This document shows, piece after piece, positions 8,720 through 18,244 of a stretch of 64,000 nt of DNA. The stretch covers positions 16,572-80,571 of the forward strand of contig JBOFEZ010000135.1 of assembly GCA_051648365.1 (NCBI GenBank), given 5' to 3'. Numbering within the stretch: position 1 is the stretch's first letter; every line of letters begins with the position of its first letter. Under the pieces are notes generated by a model that was not told the DNA's origin, ran no database searches, and worked only from the letters and a program-made list of their open reading frames with translations. Position numbers and translations under genes: made by a program. Source of the DNA: JAGNZR01 sp051648365. Its GTDB lineage: Bacteria > Fusobacteriota > Fusobacteriia > Fusobacteriales > Fusobacteriaceae.

Positions 8720-10018
8720 CTAACTATTTTTTCTAAGTTTTATAATATAGAAACTGTCTACTATTTCCTCTTTATAATCAATCTGGAATCCACCGATATC
8801 GTCCAGTTCACCAGAGATATTTTCAGGAATCTCCACTTCCATTACACTGAAATTTTTATGATTTAGTAGAAATTTTTTTGCATTGAGATAATTTTCTTCA
8901 TCTGTTATGGTGCAAGTGCTGTAAACCATCTCGCCTCCCACCTTGAGTACTTGGGCTGCTGAAAGCAGTATTTCATATTGTAGAGTTGCAAGTTCTTCTA
9001 TATTTTCCATATTTTTATTATATAGTGCTTCCGGCTTCTTTCTTAACACTCCGTAACCCGAGCACGGTGCATCCACCAGAATTTTATCAAATTTCTTTCC
9101 TTGAAAAACAAGTTTTCTAGCATCCATTTTTACTGGTTTGACAATAGTTACTCCAAGCTTCTCTGCATTTTCTTCTATAAGTTTAAGCTTATGAGAATGG
9201 ATATCAAAAGCAAGAATTTCTCCACGATTTTCCATGAGTTCAGCCATAACCATGGATTTTCCTCCTGGTGCACTGCAAGAGTCCACAACCTCATCTCCAG
9301 CTTTAGGATTCAGAATCTTCCCTGAAAGATATGAAGCTGCATCTTGAACTGTGATTTTACCCTCTCTGAATTCAGGGCTGTTTATAAGGATTCCCGAATC
9401 CAAGTAATAAACAGTATCCACCTGTTTGACTATATTTATTCCCTCTCTTTTAAGAAGTTCAAGAAATTTTTTTTCAGAATATTTCAGTTTGTTTATTCTA
9501 AAACTGATATAAGGAACTTTTTTTATGGATAACAAAAACTTTTCACTTTCACTTCCATATTTTTTCTCTACAATATCATAGAACCATTTAGGACATGAAT
9601 AAAGAATATCCAGTTTCCCTTCTGATTTTAGTTCAGCTATATCATTATCTTTATCTCTCTGGTAAGCTCTTAAAACTCCGTTTACGAATTTCCCCATAGG
9701 GACACCATATTTTTTCTTGGCAAGTTCTGCTCCTTCCCATACCACACCTTTGTCATCACTATTCATAAAACTGAGCTGATAAAAGGATATTCTTAGCAGT
9801 TCCCTCATCCAATCTTTTTTTATAGATTTAACCCTTTTATCTATCATATAATCAAGAAATATCTCATTTCTGATTATTCCATAGAAAACTTCAGTTAAGA
9901 AAGCTTTCTCACCTCTGCTGAAATTATTTTTTTTCAGATACTCTCCCAAAATTATATTGGAATATTTACCTTTTCTATATTCTCTCAGCACTTCAATAAT
10001 TTTAAGTTTTATATTCAA
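8720..10018 (-). CDS. rsmB: 16S rRNA (cytosine-967-C5)-methyltransferase RsmB
   Basis: The 432-residue protein combines an N-terminal NusB-like RNA-binding domain (residues 1-140) with a C-terminal Rossmann m5C methyltransferase. It shows VVDSCSAPGGKS, VDAPCSGYG (a proline-cysteine motif) and the catalytic YSTCT cysteine. It methylates C967 of 16S rRNA at the decoding site. The start is TTG at 10018-10016, preceded by AAGGAAGG. The length and both cysteine motifs match the family. Confidence 0.93.
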   Translation of the reverse strand: MNIKLKIIEVLREYRKGKYSNIILGEYLKKNNFSRGEKAFLTEVFYGIIRNEIFLDYMIDKRVKSIKKDWMRELLRISFYQLSFMNSDDKGVVWEGAELAKKKYGVPMGKFVNGVLRAYQRDKDNDIAELKSEGKLDILYSCPKWFYDIVEKKYGSESEKFLLSIKKVPYISFRINKLKYSEKKFLELLKREGINIVKQVDTVYYLDSGILINSPEFREGKITVQDAASYLSGKILNPKAGDEVVDSCSAPGGKSMVMAELMENRGEILAFDIHSHKLKLIEENAEKLGVTIVKPVKMDARKLVFQGKKFDKILVDAPCSGYGVLRKKPEALYNKNMENIEELATLQYEILLSAAQVLKVGGEMVYSTCTITDEENYLNAKKFLLNHKNFSVMEVEIPENISGELDDIGGFQIDYKEEIVDSFYIIKLRKNS

Positions 10019-10045
10019 AACTTTACCTTCCTTTTAAATTTTCTT

Positions 10046-11038
10046 TTATATCACTCTGTAAAGTTCATCGCTTTCAGGTTCCTCTATCTCTTTTGTTTCA
10101 CCTTTAAAGCTGTATTTCCTTTCGCTATTTTCTGTAAATTCCCCTATAAAATGAAATTCCATGCAATGTTTTTGAAGAATTTCTACAATTTGATCTTTCT
10201 GAGATTTTTCAATACATACAAGCATTGTACCGCTGGAAATTAATTTTAGAGGATCAACTTCATAAAATTGGCATATTTTTTTGGTAGATTCTGAAATTGT
10301 TTCATCTTGTATATCTAGATTTGCTCCCAGATTAAAAAGTTCTGCCATCTCCCATACAGCTCCTAGGATTCCCCCTTCAGTCACATCATGCATAGCTTTG
10401 ACAAATTTTCCAAGAAGCTTCCCCTCTTTTACTACACTTGTTTTGTCCAGAAAACTTTTTGCCTCTTCTACGAAGTCTTTCCCGAAATGAAAAAGAAGTT
10501 CTTTCTCCTTTTCAGAAGCTATTATTCCTGTTCCTTCTATTCCTATTCCCTTAGTAATCAACAGAAGATCTCCAGGTTTTCCCTTGCCTCTTCGTTCTGT
10601 ATCATTTCTATCGCCTATTCCTATAGCAGTCACTGATACTACTATTCTATTTACAGCCCCAGTAATTTCTGTATGCCCCCCTAATATGGACATATTCATC
10701 TTGTCGCATTCACTTTGAGCTTCCAAAATTATGTTTTCCAATTCCCATTTTTTTGTATTTTCAGGTGCTAGTATTGTCAGCATAACTCCCAAAGGAGATG
10801 TTCCACTAGTTGCTATATCATTGGCATTTATATGTATAGCAAGTTTACCTAAGGAATTGGTCGCACCTGTTATTGGATCAGAAGAAAGATAAATCAGCTT
10901 ATCCTTTCCACATGCAATAATTGCACAATCTCCCCCAATTTCAGGATTACTAATTACCTCTTCTCTATTATTCTTTATATTCTTCAAAATTAAGTTTTTC
11001 AGATCACCTGTTTTAAGCTTTCCTACCTGCATCTGCAT
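10046..11038 (-). CDS. AIR synthase-related (HypE-like) ATP-binding protein
   Basis: This 330-residue protein has the AIR synthase/PurM superfamily layout. An N-terminal substrate/ATP domain includes a GGDCAII motif and a HINANDIATSGTSPLG motif (near residues 68-84). A C-terminal domain includes a MHDVTEGGILGA motif. It resembles HypE and archaeal HypE-like proteins, but the C-terminal cysteine that HypE uses for cyanide-ligand formation is absent, since the protein ends ELYRVI. No hydrogenase genes are nearby. I would call it an AIR-synthase-family phosphotransferase of unknown substrate. It heads the rsmB operon. Confidence 0.75.
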   Translation of the reverse strand: MQMQVGKLKTGDLKNLILKNIKNNREEVISNPEIGGDCAIIACGKDKLIYLSSDPITGATNSLGKLAIHINANDIATSGTSPLGVMLTILAPENTKKWELENIILEAQSECDKMNMSILGGHTEITGAVNRIVVSVTAIGIGDRNDTERRGKGKPGDLLLITKGIGIEGTGIIASEKEKELLFHFGKDFVEEAKSFLDKTSVVKEGKLLGKFVKAMHDVTEGGILGAVWEMAELFNLGANLDIQDETISESTKKICQFYEVDPLKLISSGTMLVCIEKSQKDQIVEILQKHCMEFHFIGEFTENSERKYSFKGETKEIEEPESDELYRVI

Positions 11039-11144
11039 ACACCGTTCCCTCTTAAATTCTAATTCTTAACATATAATTATACTGATTTTTTATAATTTTT
11101 TCAAGGTTTTATTCTTCCAATTGGATTATGTAAAGAAAAAACAC

Positions 11145-11173
11145 TTGACACTTCTTTGAAACTATTATATAAT
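11145..11173 (+). promoter_or_regulatory. Strong sigma-70-type promoter of rpsP
   Basis: A consensus TTGACA (11145-11150), an exact 17-base spacer and consensus TATAAT (11168-11173). The leader of about 70 bases contains a 6-bp hairpin ATATAG-CACGT-CTATAT before the ribosome binding site. Confidence 0.9.
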
Positions 11174-11252
11174 AGACAGGTAATATGAAGAAATATATAG
11201 CACGTCTATATTTTCAAATAATAAAAATTATTTAAAAAGGAGAGGATTATCA

Positions 11253-11516
11253 ATGTTAAAATTAAGACTAACTAGATTAGGAAGCAAAAAAAGACCTGTA
11301 TACAGAATCGCTGCTATGGAGGCTCTATCAAGAAGAGACGGTAAAGCTGTAGCTTACTTAGGAAACTACTTCCCACTAGAGGATTCAAAAGTAACTCTTA
11401 AAGAGGACGAGATCGTTAAGTTCCTTATGAACGGAGCACAACCTACAAGAACAGTTAAGTCAATTCTTGACAAAGCTGGAGTATGGGCTAAATTCGAAGC
11501 TGCTAAAAAGAACTAA
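11253..11516 (+). CDS. rpsP: 30S ribosomal protein S16
   Basis: The 87-residue S16 has the family N-terminus (LKLRLTRLGSKKRPVYRIAAM). It is an assembly protein of the 30S 5' domain. A strong AAGGAGAGG site and a consensus promoter fit a highly expressed gene. Many bacteria carry rpsP first in an rpsP-khpA-rimM-trmD operon. Here it is monocistronic on the opposite strand, about 9 kb from khpA-rimM-trmD, and ends in its own terminator. Confidence 0.98.
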   Translation: MLKLRLTRLGSKKRPVYRIAAMEALSRRDGKAVAYLGNYFPLEDSKVTLKEDEIVKFLMNGAQPTRTVKSILDKAGVWAKFEAAKKN

Positions 11517-11528
11517 TCAAAAAAATTC

Positions 11529-11552
11529 GGAGGTCTTATGACCTCCTTTTTT
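11529..11552 (+). terminator. Rho-independent terminator of rpsP
   Basis: GGAGGTC-TTAT-GACCTCC (11529-11546), a perfect 7-bp stem, is followed by eight T residues. Confidence 0.95.
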
Positions 11553-11568
11553 TTATGTTTTATAATTT

Positions 11569-12225
11569 TTAAGCAGAGAATTTGTTTCTGAAAAATGTAA
11601 TCCCTATCAGTATATATCCGAGTGCTGGAAGATAAAGTCCTTGATCTTGAAACTGGTTATAGGTCATGCCTCCTGCCATCATTCCAGCCAGACACCCCCC
11701 AATATTTATAAAGCAATAATGTAACTTATAATTATTTTCTTGATTGCCTCGGTTTCCAACTATAATATTTCCTATTGTTGCTCCTAAATCTGTTATAGTC
11801 CCTGTCATATGTGTTGTCCTGCATATAATTCCTTTATAATTGAGATACATTCCATTTTGCATCCCTGTTACTAGAGCTAAAAAATAGAGGAAATAATTTT
11901 CAGCACGGAATAATAGGGTAGATAAACTAAGAAAAGAGCCAAGAAAAACTAAATAGATCCCATATTTTTTGTTTAAATCAGATACCTTTTCTGAAAAAAA
12001 AACTCCCGAAATTATCGATCCAACTAAAAAAACAACTGGAATCGTCATAATATATTTGAATATATCCATTCTTCCTTCCAGAATTGAATAGATACCCTTA
12101 ACAAAAATTCCTGTCACATTGGATACTGGAGAGGAGTATTTTATAAACCCCATGGTATTTATAAAAGAACCTAAAAAACATAATATCCCCATTAAAACAA
12201 CTGCACTATAATTTGACTTTTTCAT
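11569..12225 (-). CDS. YoaK family (DUF1275) membrane protein
   Basis: This is a polytopic membrane protein of about 218 residues with roughly six hydrophobic segments and the DUF1275 hallmark TGTITDLGATIG (near residue 140). The transported substrate of the family is unknown. I place the start at the ATG at 12225, because the GAGG site sits only one base before the alternative ATG at 12231 and 7 bases before this one. It lies downstream of tyrosine phenol-lyase on the same strand, separated by a hairpin. Confidence 0.85.
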   Translation of the reverse strand: MKKSNYSAVVLMGILCFLGSFINTMGFIKYSSPVSNVTGIFVKGIYSILEGRMDIFKYIMTIPVVFLVGSIISGVFFSEKVSDLNKKYGIYLVFLGSFLSLSTLLFRAENYFLYFLALVTGMQNGMYLNYKGIICRTTHMTGTITDLGATIGNIIVGNRGNQENNYKLHYCFINIGGCLAGMMAGGMTYNQFQDQGLYLPALGYILIGITFFRNKFSA

Positions 12226-12252
12226 AACCATTCCTCGCTATAATATTAGAGT

Positions 12253-12286
12253 ATACACGGCTTTCGATTCATTGAAAACCATGTAT
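12253..12286 (-). repeat. Intercistronic hairpin between tpl and the DUF1275 gene
   Basis: On minus-strand RNA, 13 positions pair (AUACAUGGUUUUC with GAAAGCCGUGUAU), two of them as G-U wobbles, around an 8-base loop. On the plus strand these wobbles become mismatches, so the structure fits minus-strand RNA. No T tract follows, suggesting RNA stabilisation or partial attenuation rather than termination. Confidence 0.55.
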
Positions 12287-12337
12287 ATTCTAGCATATTT
12301 CTTGAGGAATTATAAGTATTTTTTAATTCTTTTCATT

Positions 12338-13720
12338 TTATTTATTAAGTAAACTAAACCTTCCAGTAAAGAATCTTAAATATTGAGGTTCATATTCCCA
12401 TTTTAAACCTTGAAGAGTCTCTCTTCTATTGTAAAGATCTATTACAGTTTCTGCCACATAATCCAAGTGTGCATAAGTATAAACCCTTCTCGGTATAGTT
12501 AGTCTAACTGTTTCTAGTTTAGGATGGTGGTTTTTACCAGTTTTAATATCTCTTCCTGCAGAAATTATACCTCTTTCCATAGTTCTTACTCCAGACTCAA
12601 CATAGATAGCTGATGCCAGTCTTTGAGCAGGAAATTCTTCTTGAGGAACATGGGAAAGGAATGATCTTGCATCTAGAAATATAGCATGTCCTCCATATGG
12701 TTTAACCATTGGAACCCCACCTGCTGCAAGTTTCTCCCCTAAATATCTAATCTGATTTACTCTATGAGAAATATATTCATGATTCACAGCCTCTTGAAGA
12801 CCTATCGCCATAGCCTCCATATCACGTCCAGCAAGTCCTCCATAAGATGGCATTCCTTCAAACTGAACTACCATAGCAGTCGATTTTATATAGAGATCAT
12901 GGTCATTCATGCATAGGAATCCTCCGATATTGGTTATACAGTCTTTTTTACCAGACATTGTACATCCATCTCCATATGAGAATGTCTCTCTTACTATCTC
13001 TTTTATACTCTTATCCCCATAACCCTCTTCTCTTACTTTTATAAAATAAGCATTCTCCACACATCTCGTAGCATCAAACATGACTTTTATACCATATCTG
13101 TGAGCAAGTTCGGCAGTCTCTCTGATATTTTTCATAGAAACAGGCTGTCCTCCTGCCAAGTTAACAGTTACAGCTAAACATACATAAGGTATTTTCTCTG
13201 CTCCAACTTCATCTATAAGAGCTTGGAATTTTTTTAGGTCTACATTCCCTTTAAATGGTACATCATCTCTATCAGGTTGATGAGCCTCATCTACAACTAT
13301 ATCACGAAATATTGCTCCATTTCTCTCTTGATGAAATCTCGTCGTAGTGAAATACATGTTTCCAGGTACATAATCTCCCTCTTTTATCATAATTGAAGAT
13401 AAAATATTTTCTGCTCCTCTTCCTTGATGAGTCGGAACCACATATTTAAATCCAAATATATCTCTTACTGTATCTTGAAGATTATAGAAGTTTCTGCTTC
13501 CTGCGTAAGCTTCATCCCCCATCATGATTCCAGACCACTGTCTATCTGACATTGCATTTGTTCCTGAATCTGTGAGAAGGTCAATATATACATCATCAGA
13601 TTTCAATAAAAACGTGTTGTATCCTGCTTCTTCTATAGCAGCCTGTCTCTCCTCCTTGCTCATAATTTTTAGCGGTTCAACCATCTTAATTTTATACGGT
13701 TCTGGCATGTACTTCGGCAT
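12338..13720 (-). CDS. tpl: Tyrosine phenol-lyase
   Basis: This PLP enzyme cleaves L-tyrosine to phenol, pyruvate and ammonia. The 460 residues match the tryptophanase/TPL family: DEAYAGS with the catalytic tyrosine (Tyr72), PTHQGRGAEN, FDATRC, and the PLP-binding lysine in SGKKD near residue 258. TPL rather than tryptophanase is supported by the GVRTMERG segment, carrying the arginine that contacts the phenol ring (Arg381 in Citrobacter TPL), and by a C-terminal FFTGRF. The gene has a near-consensus promoter and a short leader with no tnaC-like peptide. It lets the cell ferment tyrosine. Confidence 0.93.
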   Translation of the reverse strand: MPKYMPEPYKIKMVEPLKIMSKEERQAAIEEAGYNTFLLKSDDVYIDLLTDSGTNAMSDRQWSGIMMGDEAYAGSRNFYNLQDTVRDIFGFKYVVPTHQGRGAENILSSIMIKEGDYVPGNMYFTTTRFHQERNGAIFRDIVVDEAHQPDRDDVPFKGNVDLKKFQALIDEVGAEKIPYVCLAVTVNLAGGQPVSMKNIRETAELAHRYGIKVMFDATRCVENAYFIKVREEGYGDKSIKEIVRETFSYGDGCTMSGKKDCITNIGGFLCMNDHDLYIKSTAMVVQFEGMPSYGGLAGRDMEAMAIGLQEAVNHEYISHRVNQIRYLGEKLAAGGVPMVKPYGGHAIFLDARSFLSHVPQEEFPAQRLASAIYVESGVRTMERGIISAGRDIKTGKNHHPKLETVRLTIPRRVYTYAHLDYVAETVIDLYNRRETLQGLKWEYEPQYLRFFTGRFSLLNK

Positions 13721-13763
13721 TTTTTCCTCCTTTTTTTTAAAAAAATGTTCTGTTTACATTCCA

Positions 13764-13792
13764 TTTATACCCTATCAAATCACGATTGTCAA
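13764..13792 (-). promoter_or_regulatory. Promoter of tyrosine phenol-lyase
   Basis: On the minus strand TTGACA (13787-13792), a 17-base spacer and TATAAA (13764-13769) lie 43 bases before the tpl start. The leader is too short for a tnaC-type leader peptide. Confidence 0.85.
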
Positions 13793-13836
13793 TATTAAAA
13801 GAATAATATTTTTGATTTTTTCAAAATAATACAATG

Positions 13837-13874
13837 AAAAAAGAGAGTTTGCCTAACTAACTGGCTCACTCTCT
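13837..13874 (-). terminator. Terminator of polC and the upstream operon
   Basis: Read on the minus strand, AGAGAGT pairs with ACTCTCT with an inner CC/GG pair, followed by six or more T residues, about 14 bases after the polC stop. Confidence 0.85.
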
Positions 13875-13887
13875 TTTTCTTCTCACT

Positions 13888-16800
13888 CTAAAAGAGTGAT
13901 TTTTGATTTGTCTCGCTTAGTTTTTCTATTGCCTTAAATTCTTTCAGTTTTTCCATTATAGTTCCTGAAACTTTTGTTCTACGCTTCAGATCTTCGTAGG
14001 AAGTAAAATTCCCCTTTTCTCTCTCTACAATTATGTTATCACATACAGATTCTCCTAATCCATTCATAGATATAAGAGGTATCCTAATTTTCCCATCTTC
14101 AATTGTAAATTTTATCCCTTGTGATTTATATACATCAATTGGAAGAAATTCTAGACCTCTAGCTCTCATCTCGAGAATTATTTCACAAAGAGCCTGTTCA
14201 GCCTTTTGTTTTACATCTAGTTTAGGTTCGCTGCTTAGTTCTTTTAGCTTATCCTTTACTTTCTCTATATCACTCATTATCTCATAGTTAAAAGCATCAT
14301 ATTTTCTAGAAAAATATGCAGCATAAAATTCAAGAGGATAATGAACTTTAAAGTAAGCTATTCTCATAGCCATCATAACATAAGCAACAGCGTGTCCCTT
14401 AGGGAACATATATTTTATTCTTCTGCAAGATTCTATATACCACTCTTTTACTTTATGCTCTTTCATAAGATCAGAATAAATTTTCCATCCTTCAGGATTT
14501 TTAGAAGGTTGTCCTTTTCTTACGAACTCCATTATTTTAAATGCTGTTCCCTTATCCAGTCCCTGATCGATAAGATAGTTCATTATGTCGTCTCTAACCG
14601 ATATAATTTGGGAAAGAGTTGCCACTCCAGATCTAACAAATTCCTGGGCATTATTAAGCCACACATCTGTTCCATGAGAAAGACCTGAGATTCTTACAAG
14701 CTCTGCAAAAGTTGTGGGTTTGGTATCTACCAGCATCTGTCTAACAAAGGGAGTTCCAAATTCTGGTACTCCAAAAGTTCCTACAACTGAGCCAATATCT
14801 TCCGGCTTCACTCCCAGAGATTGGGTAGAAGAAAATAGCTTTATGGTATCTGGATCAGCCAGAGGAATAGAATATATATCAACCCCTGTGTATTCTTGAA
14901 GAAGCTTTATTGTCGTAGGATCATCATGTCCCAGTATATCCAGTTTTACGAGTTGTTCATCCATTACATGGTAATCATAGTGAGTAGTTATGGAATCATT
15001 TTTCATGTCGTTTGCGGGCTTTTGCACTGGGCAGAACTCATAGATTGAATGTCCCTGAGGAACTACTATCATTCCTCCAGGATGCTGACCTGTAGTTTTT
15101 TTAGCTCCTTCACACTTCTGAGCCAATCTCACTATTTCAGCTTCTGAAACTTTCAAGATTTTGTCCTCAAAATATTTTTTTACATAACCGATGGCATTTT
15201 TTTCTGCTAGAGTCGATATTGTACCTGCTTTAAATACATTCTCTTTTCCGAAAAGTTCCTCACAATATCTGTGAATTTCAGACTGATACTCTCCCGAAAA
15301 ATTCAGATCTATATCCGGTACCTTATCTCCATCAAATCCCATGAATACCTCAAAAGGTATGGAATGACCATCTCTTTTCATAGGTTTTCCACATTCTGGA
15401 CAATCCTTCGGTGGCAAGTCTACTCCGGCTCCTTCACGCTCTATAAATTCAGAATGTTTACACTCTGAATCTTCACAGAGATAGTGAGGATAAAGGGCAT
15501 TAACTTCTGTTATATCCATCATAAATGCTACAATAGAAGAACCTACTGATCCTCTTGACCCCACTAAGTATCCATTATCCAGAGATTTTTTTACCAGCTT
15601 TTGAGCCGACAGATAAAGTACAGCGAATCCGTTTCCTATAATAGATTTCAATTCTCTTTCTATTCTGTCTTCAACTATTTTAGGAAGAGGATTCCCATAT
15701 ATTCTGTGTGCTTTTTCATAAGTCATATCTCTAACTATGTTTTCAGCATTATCTATTTTAGGAGGATAGAACCCGTCCGGAACAGGTTTTATCTTTTCTA
15801 TCATATCTGCAATTCTGTTACTGTTACCCACCACAATTTCATGGGATTCCTCAGCACCAAGATATTGAAACTCCTTCAGAAGTTCATCTGTAGTTCTGAA
15901 ATAAAAACCATTATCTGTTTCATACTGATTTTCATTAAACACAGTCCCACTTCCATAGAGAAGTATACTACGAATTTTACTCTCTTCCGATTTTAGGTAG
16001 TGGACATTGGAACTTCCAGTAACTAGAATTCCTTTTTTCTTAGCCATATTATAGATAGTTTGGTTCATCTCTTCTATTTCTGAATAGTCTCTGATACGTC
16101 CACTTCCCTCTTCATCAAAAAGCTCATTATAGGCTGTTTTTGGGAGTAGTTCTACATAATCATAAAAATCCATACTTTTTTCTAGTTTTTGAAAATCATA
16201 AAGAAAATAATCATCCGAAAGCTCACTGCTATTCTTAAAATGAGCCGTCATGGAAGAACCTACCAGTAGACCTTCTCTTAGACTTTTTAGGAGCTTTTTG
16301 GATATTTTAGGTTTCTTATCTCCGTAAAGATTTATGTGAGCTTCAGAAATAAGTTCATATAGATTTTTTAGTCCCACAGTATTTTGAACCAGTATCATAA
16401 CATTTTTACTGTCCTGTCTTCTTAGGTTTACAGGAAATCCGCCTTCCAAATCTAAAAGGGATTTAGCTCCCATTTCCTTATATTTTTCAAGGAAAATTAT
16501 AAACATATTGGCAGTAGCTTGAGAATCGTCTACCGCTCTATGATGGGACTCTAGTCCTACTCTTAGAAACTTAGACATAGCTTTCAGTCCATGTCCTTTC
16601 TGATTAGGATAAATATCTCTTGCCATTCTCAGGGTATCTATAACAGGATTTTCTAATTTTTTTCCCAAAATTTTTTCTGCATCCCTTCTCATAAAACTCA
16701 TGTCAAAGGGTGCATTATGTGCAACAAGAACTGCATCTCCTGCAAACTCGAGAAAATCAGGTAGGACTTTTTCTATACCCTCGGCATCAATTACCATATC

Positions 16801-18243
16801 TGGAGTTATTCCAGTCAGTTCAATTATTTTGTTAGGAATTTTTCCTTCGGGCTTTACAAACTTCGAATAAGTATCTACTATCCTTGTTCCCTTTAATTTT
16901 ACAGCTCCGATTTCTATTATTTCACATTTATGGGAACTGAGTCCAGTAGTCTCAAGGTCAAATACCACATACGTTTCCTCTTCTATATCCACATCTCTCG
17001 AATTAAGAACAATAGCTTTTTCATCATCTACCATTGCCATTTCACAGCCCAAAATAACTTTTATATCTTTTCCTTTGGCAGCTTTATAGGCAAAAGGAAA
17101 GGAGTGTACAACTCCGTAATCTGTTATAGCTACCGCACTATGACCATAGTCGAGTGCTTGATTGATTATATCCTTTACGTCTACAACCCCTACCATCTCA
17201 CTCATTTTGCTGTGAGTATGCAACTCCACCATCTTCTTTTCAGAAATATCTTTCTTAATTTTTTTAGAAATTTCCTGCTTTTCGATGGCAGTTATAAGAA
17301 CGCCCTCTTCGTTATTGGCATATCTATCTACCTGTTTACGTCCAGAAGCTTTTACATAGTCTCCTACTTTTACTTCTAATTTTTTCCCCTTATCCAAAAA
17401 GGCTTTTAGAGTAACAGAGTTTTTCATATCCGTAATTCTTATAACTGCTAAAATCTTCTCAGTTCTAAGCTCTCTTGTTTCGATAGAGAAAATTTCTCCC
17501 TCTAAGAGGCAGATTTCATTTTCTTGAAGTTCAGAGAAAAATTCATCGATTTTGATAGGAGTTCCATTCAATCCACGATTTCTATTCTGAAATTTTTGTA
17601 CATTAGGATTTTCTTTTTTAGCCGGATAGTTATCTGAAGCTTTACCATTCACCGGAGCAGTTCCCTGAGAACGATTCTGTTCCTGTTCTTTCTCCAATTT
17701 TTTATGGAGCTTTATAAGATCTTCTTTTTGCTGGATATTGTGCTCTTCCAGTTTTTTAGTGAAGTCTCCCACTGTGAACTCAACTTCCATAGAATCTACT
17801 CCCATATCAGCTAAAGTTTGTTTTAATTTAATATCTATATCCGCACCCTTTAATGTATCTATGCTAGTTTGATCATTGAGTTCAATCTTTATATTCTCAG
17901 ACTCTATTACTACCCGATAAAAATAGAGAAAGGATCTGGATATAGCATTCTTCTCCTTGAGCTTTTTTATAGCTCTCTCTACTATCTCTTTTAGATCCTC
18001 TCTTGTAATTTCATCTGATTCTATCTCAGTTTTTACTGTAACTATAAGTTCACTTCCAAAACTTTTCTTTATCTTAGATTCCAACTCATCTATCTCTGAA
18101 AAATGTCGAACAGAAGAGATGAGGCACTTCAGGACTAGCCTTCTGTGCCTCTCGTTGAACCTTATCTCCTGAACCTTAACCTCTTTCAGACCAATTCTAT
18201 GGAATATATCCTCTCGGGGTTTGATTCTTATATCCTTTGCCAT
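13888..18243 (-). CDS. polC: DNA polymerase III alpha subunit, PolC type
   Basis: This is the replicative polymerase of low-GC Gram-positives and fusobacteria. The 1451 residues contain an N-terminal domain, an OB fold (about 230-330) and a PHP domain starting with HTHSKMSEM near 338. The DEDDh proofreading exonuclease (FDLETTG, near 427-595) is inserted inside the PHP domain, which is the defining PolC layout. The polymerase palm carries PDIDLNFSG with the catalytic aspartates, and the C-terminal region is helix-hairpin-helix and OB-like. The start follows GGAG. It is the last gene of the long minus-strand block, 1 base after the SPOUT methyltransferase, and ends in a terminator. Confidence 0.97.
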   Translation of the reverse strand: MAKDIRIKPREDIFHRIGLKEVKVQEIRFNERHRRLVLKCLISSVRHFSEIDELESKIKKSFGSELIVTVKTEIESDEITREDLKEIVERAIKKLKEKNAISRSFLYFYRVVIESENIKIELNDQTSIDTLKGADIDIKLKQTLADMGVDSMEVEFTVGDFTKKLEEHNIQQKEDLIKLHKKLEKEQEQNRSQGTAPVNGKASDNYPAKKENPNVQKFQNRNRGLNGTPIKIDEFFSELQENEICLLEGEIFSIETRELRTEKILAVIRITDMKNSVTLKAFLDKGKKLEVKVGDYVKASGRKQVDRYANNEEGVLITAIEKQEISKKIKKDISEKKMVELHTHSKMSEMVGVVDVKDIINQALDYGHSAVAITDYGVVHSFPFAYKAAKGKDIKVILGCEMAMVDDEKAIVLNSRDVDIEEETYVVFDLETTGLSSHKCEIIEIGAVKLKGTRIVDTYSKFVKPEGKIPNKIIELTGITPDMVIDAEGIEKVLPDFLEFAGDAVLVAHNAPFDMSFMRRDAEKILGKKLENPVIDTLRMARDIYPNQKGHGLKAMSKFLRVGLESHHRAVDDSQATANMFIIFLEKYKEMGAKSLLDLEGGFPVNLRRQDSKNVMILVQNTVGLKNLYELISEAHINLYGDKKPKISKKLLKSLREGLLVGSSMTAHFKNSSELSDDYFLYDFQKLEKSMDFYDYVELLPKTAYNELFDEEGSGRIRDYSEIEEMNQTIYNMAKKKGILVTGSSNVHYLKSEESKIRSILLYGSGTVFNENQYETDNGFYFRTTDELLKEFQYLGAEESHEIVVGNSNRIADMIEKIKPVPDGFYPPKIDNAENIVRDMTYEKAHRIYGNPLPKIVEDRIERELKSIIGNGFAVLYLSAQKLVKKSLDNGYLVGSRGSVGSSIVAFMMDITEVNALYPHYLCEDSECKHSEFIEREGAGVDLPPKDCPECGKPMKRDGHSIPFEVFMGFDGDKVPDIDLNFSGEYQSEIHRYCEELFGKENVFKAGTISTLAEKNAIGYVKKYFEDKILKVSEAEIVRLAQKCEGAKKTTGQHPGGMIVVPQGHSIYEFCPVQKPANDMKNDSITTHYDYHVMDEQLVKLDILGHDDPTTIKLLQEYTGVDIYSIPLADPDTIKLFSSTQSLGVKPEDIGSVVGTFGVPEFGTPFVRQMLVDTKPTTFAELVRISGLSHGTDVWLNNAQEFVRSGVATLSQIISVRDDIMNYLIDQGLDKGTAFKIMEFVRKGQPSKNPEGWKIYSDLMKEHKVKEWYIESCRRIKYMFPKGHAVAYVMMAMRIAYFKVHYPLEFYAAYFSRKYDAFNYEIMSDIEKVKDKLKELSSEPKLDVKQKAEQALCEIILEMRARGLEFLPIDVYKSQGIKFTIEDGKIRIPLISMNGLGESVCDNIIVEREKGNFTSYEDLKRRTKVSGTIMEKLKEFKAIEKLSETNQKSLF

Positions 18244-18244
18244 A

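Noticed and set aside
11184..11234. 16-codon leader ORF upstream of rpsP
   Set aside because: It has only AGG four bases before the ATG, no amino acid bias and no other structure linked to its stop. The rpsP site is independent of it.
13721..13792. A tnaC-like leader peptide before tyrosine phenol-lyase
   Set aside because: The predicted start site leaves only about 40 bases, with no ORF containing a Trp or Tyr codon.
14341..14688. Open frame of 115 codons opposite polC
   Set aside because: It is antisense to the polymerase domain of polC with no initiation signal.
16930..17379. Open frame of 149 codons on the plus strand opposite polC
   Set aside because: It is antisense to a conserved exonuclease/PHP region of polC, has no ribosome binding site and shows a composition dictated by the other strand.
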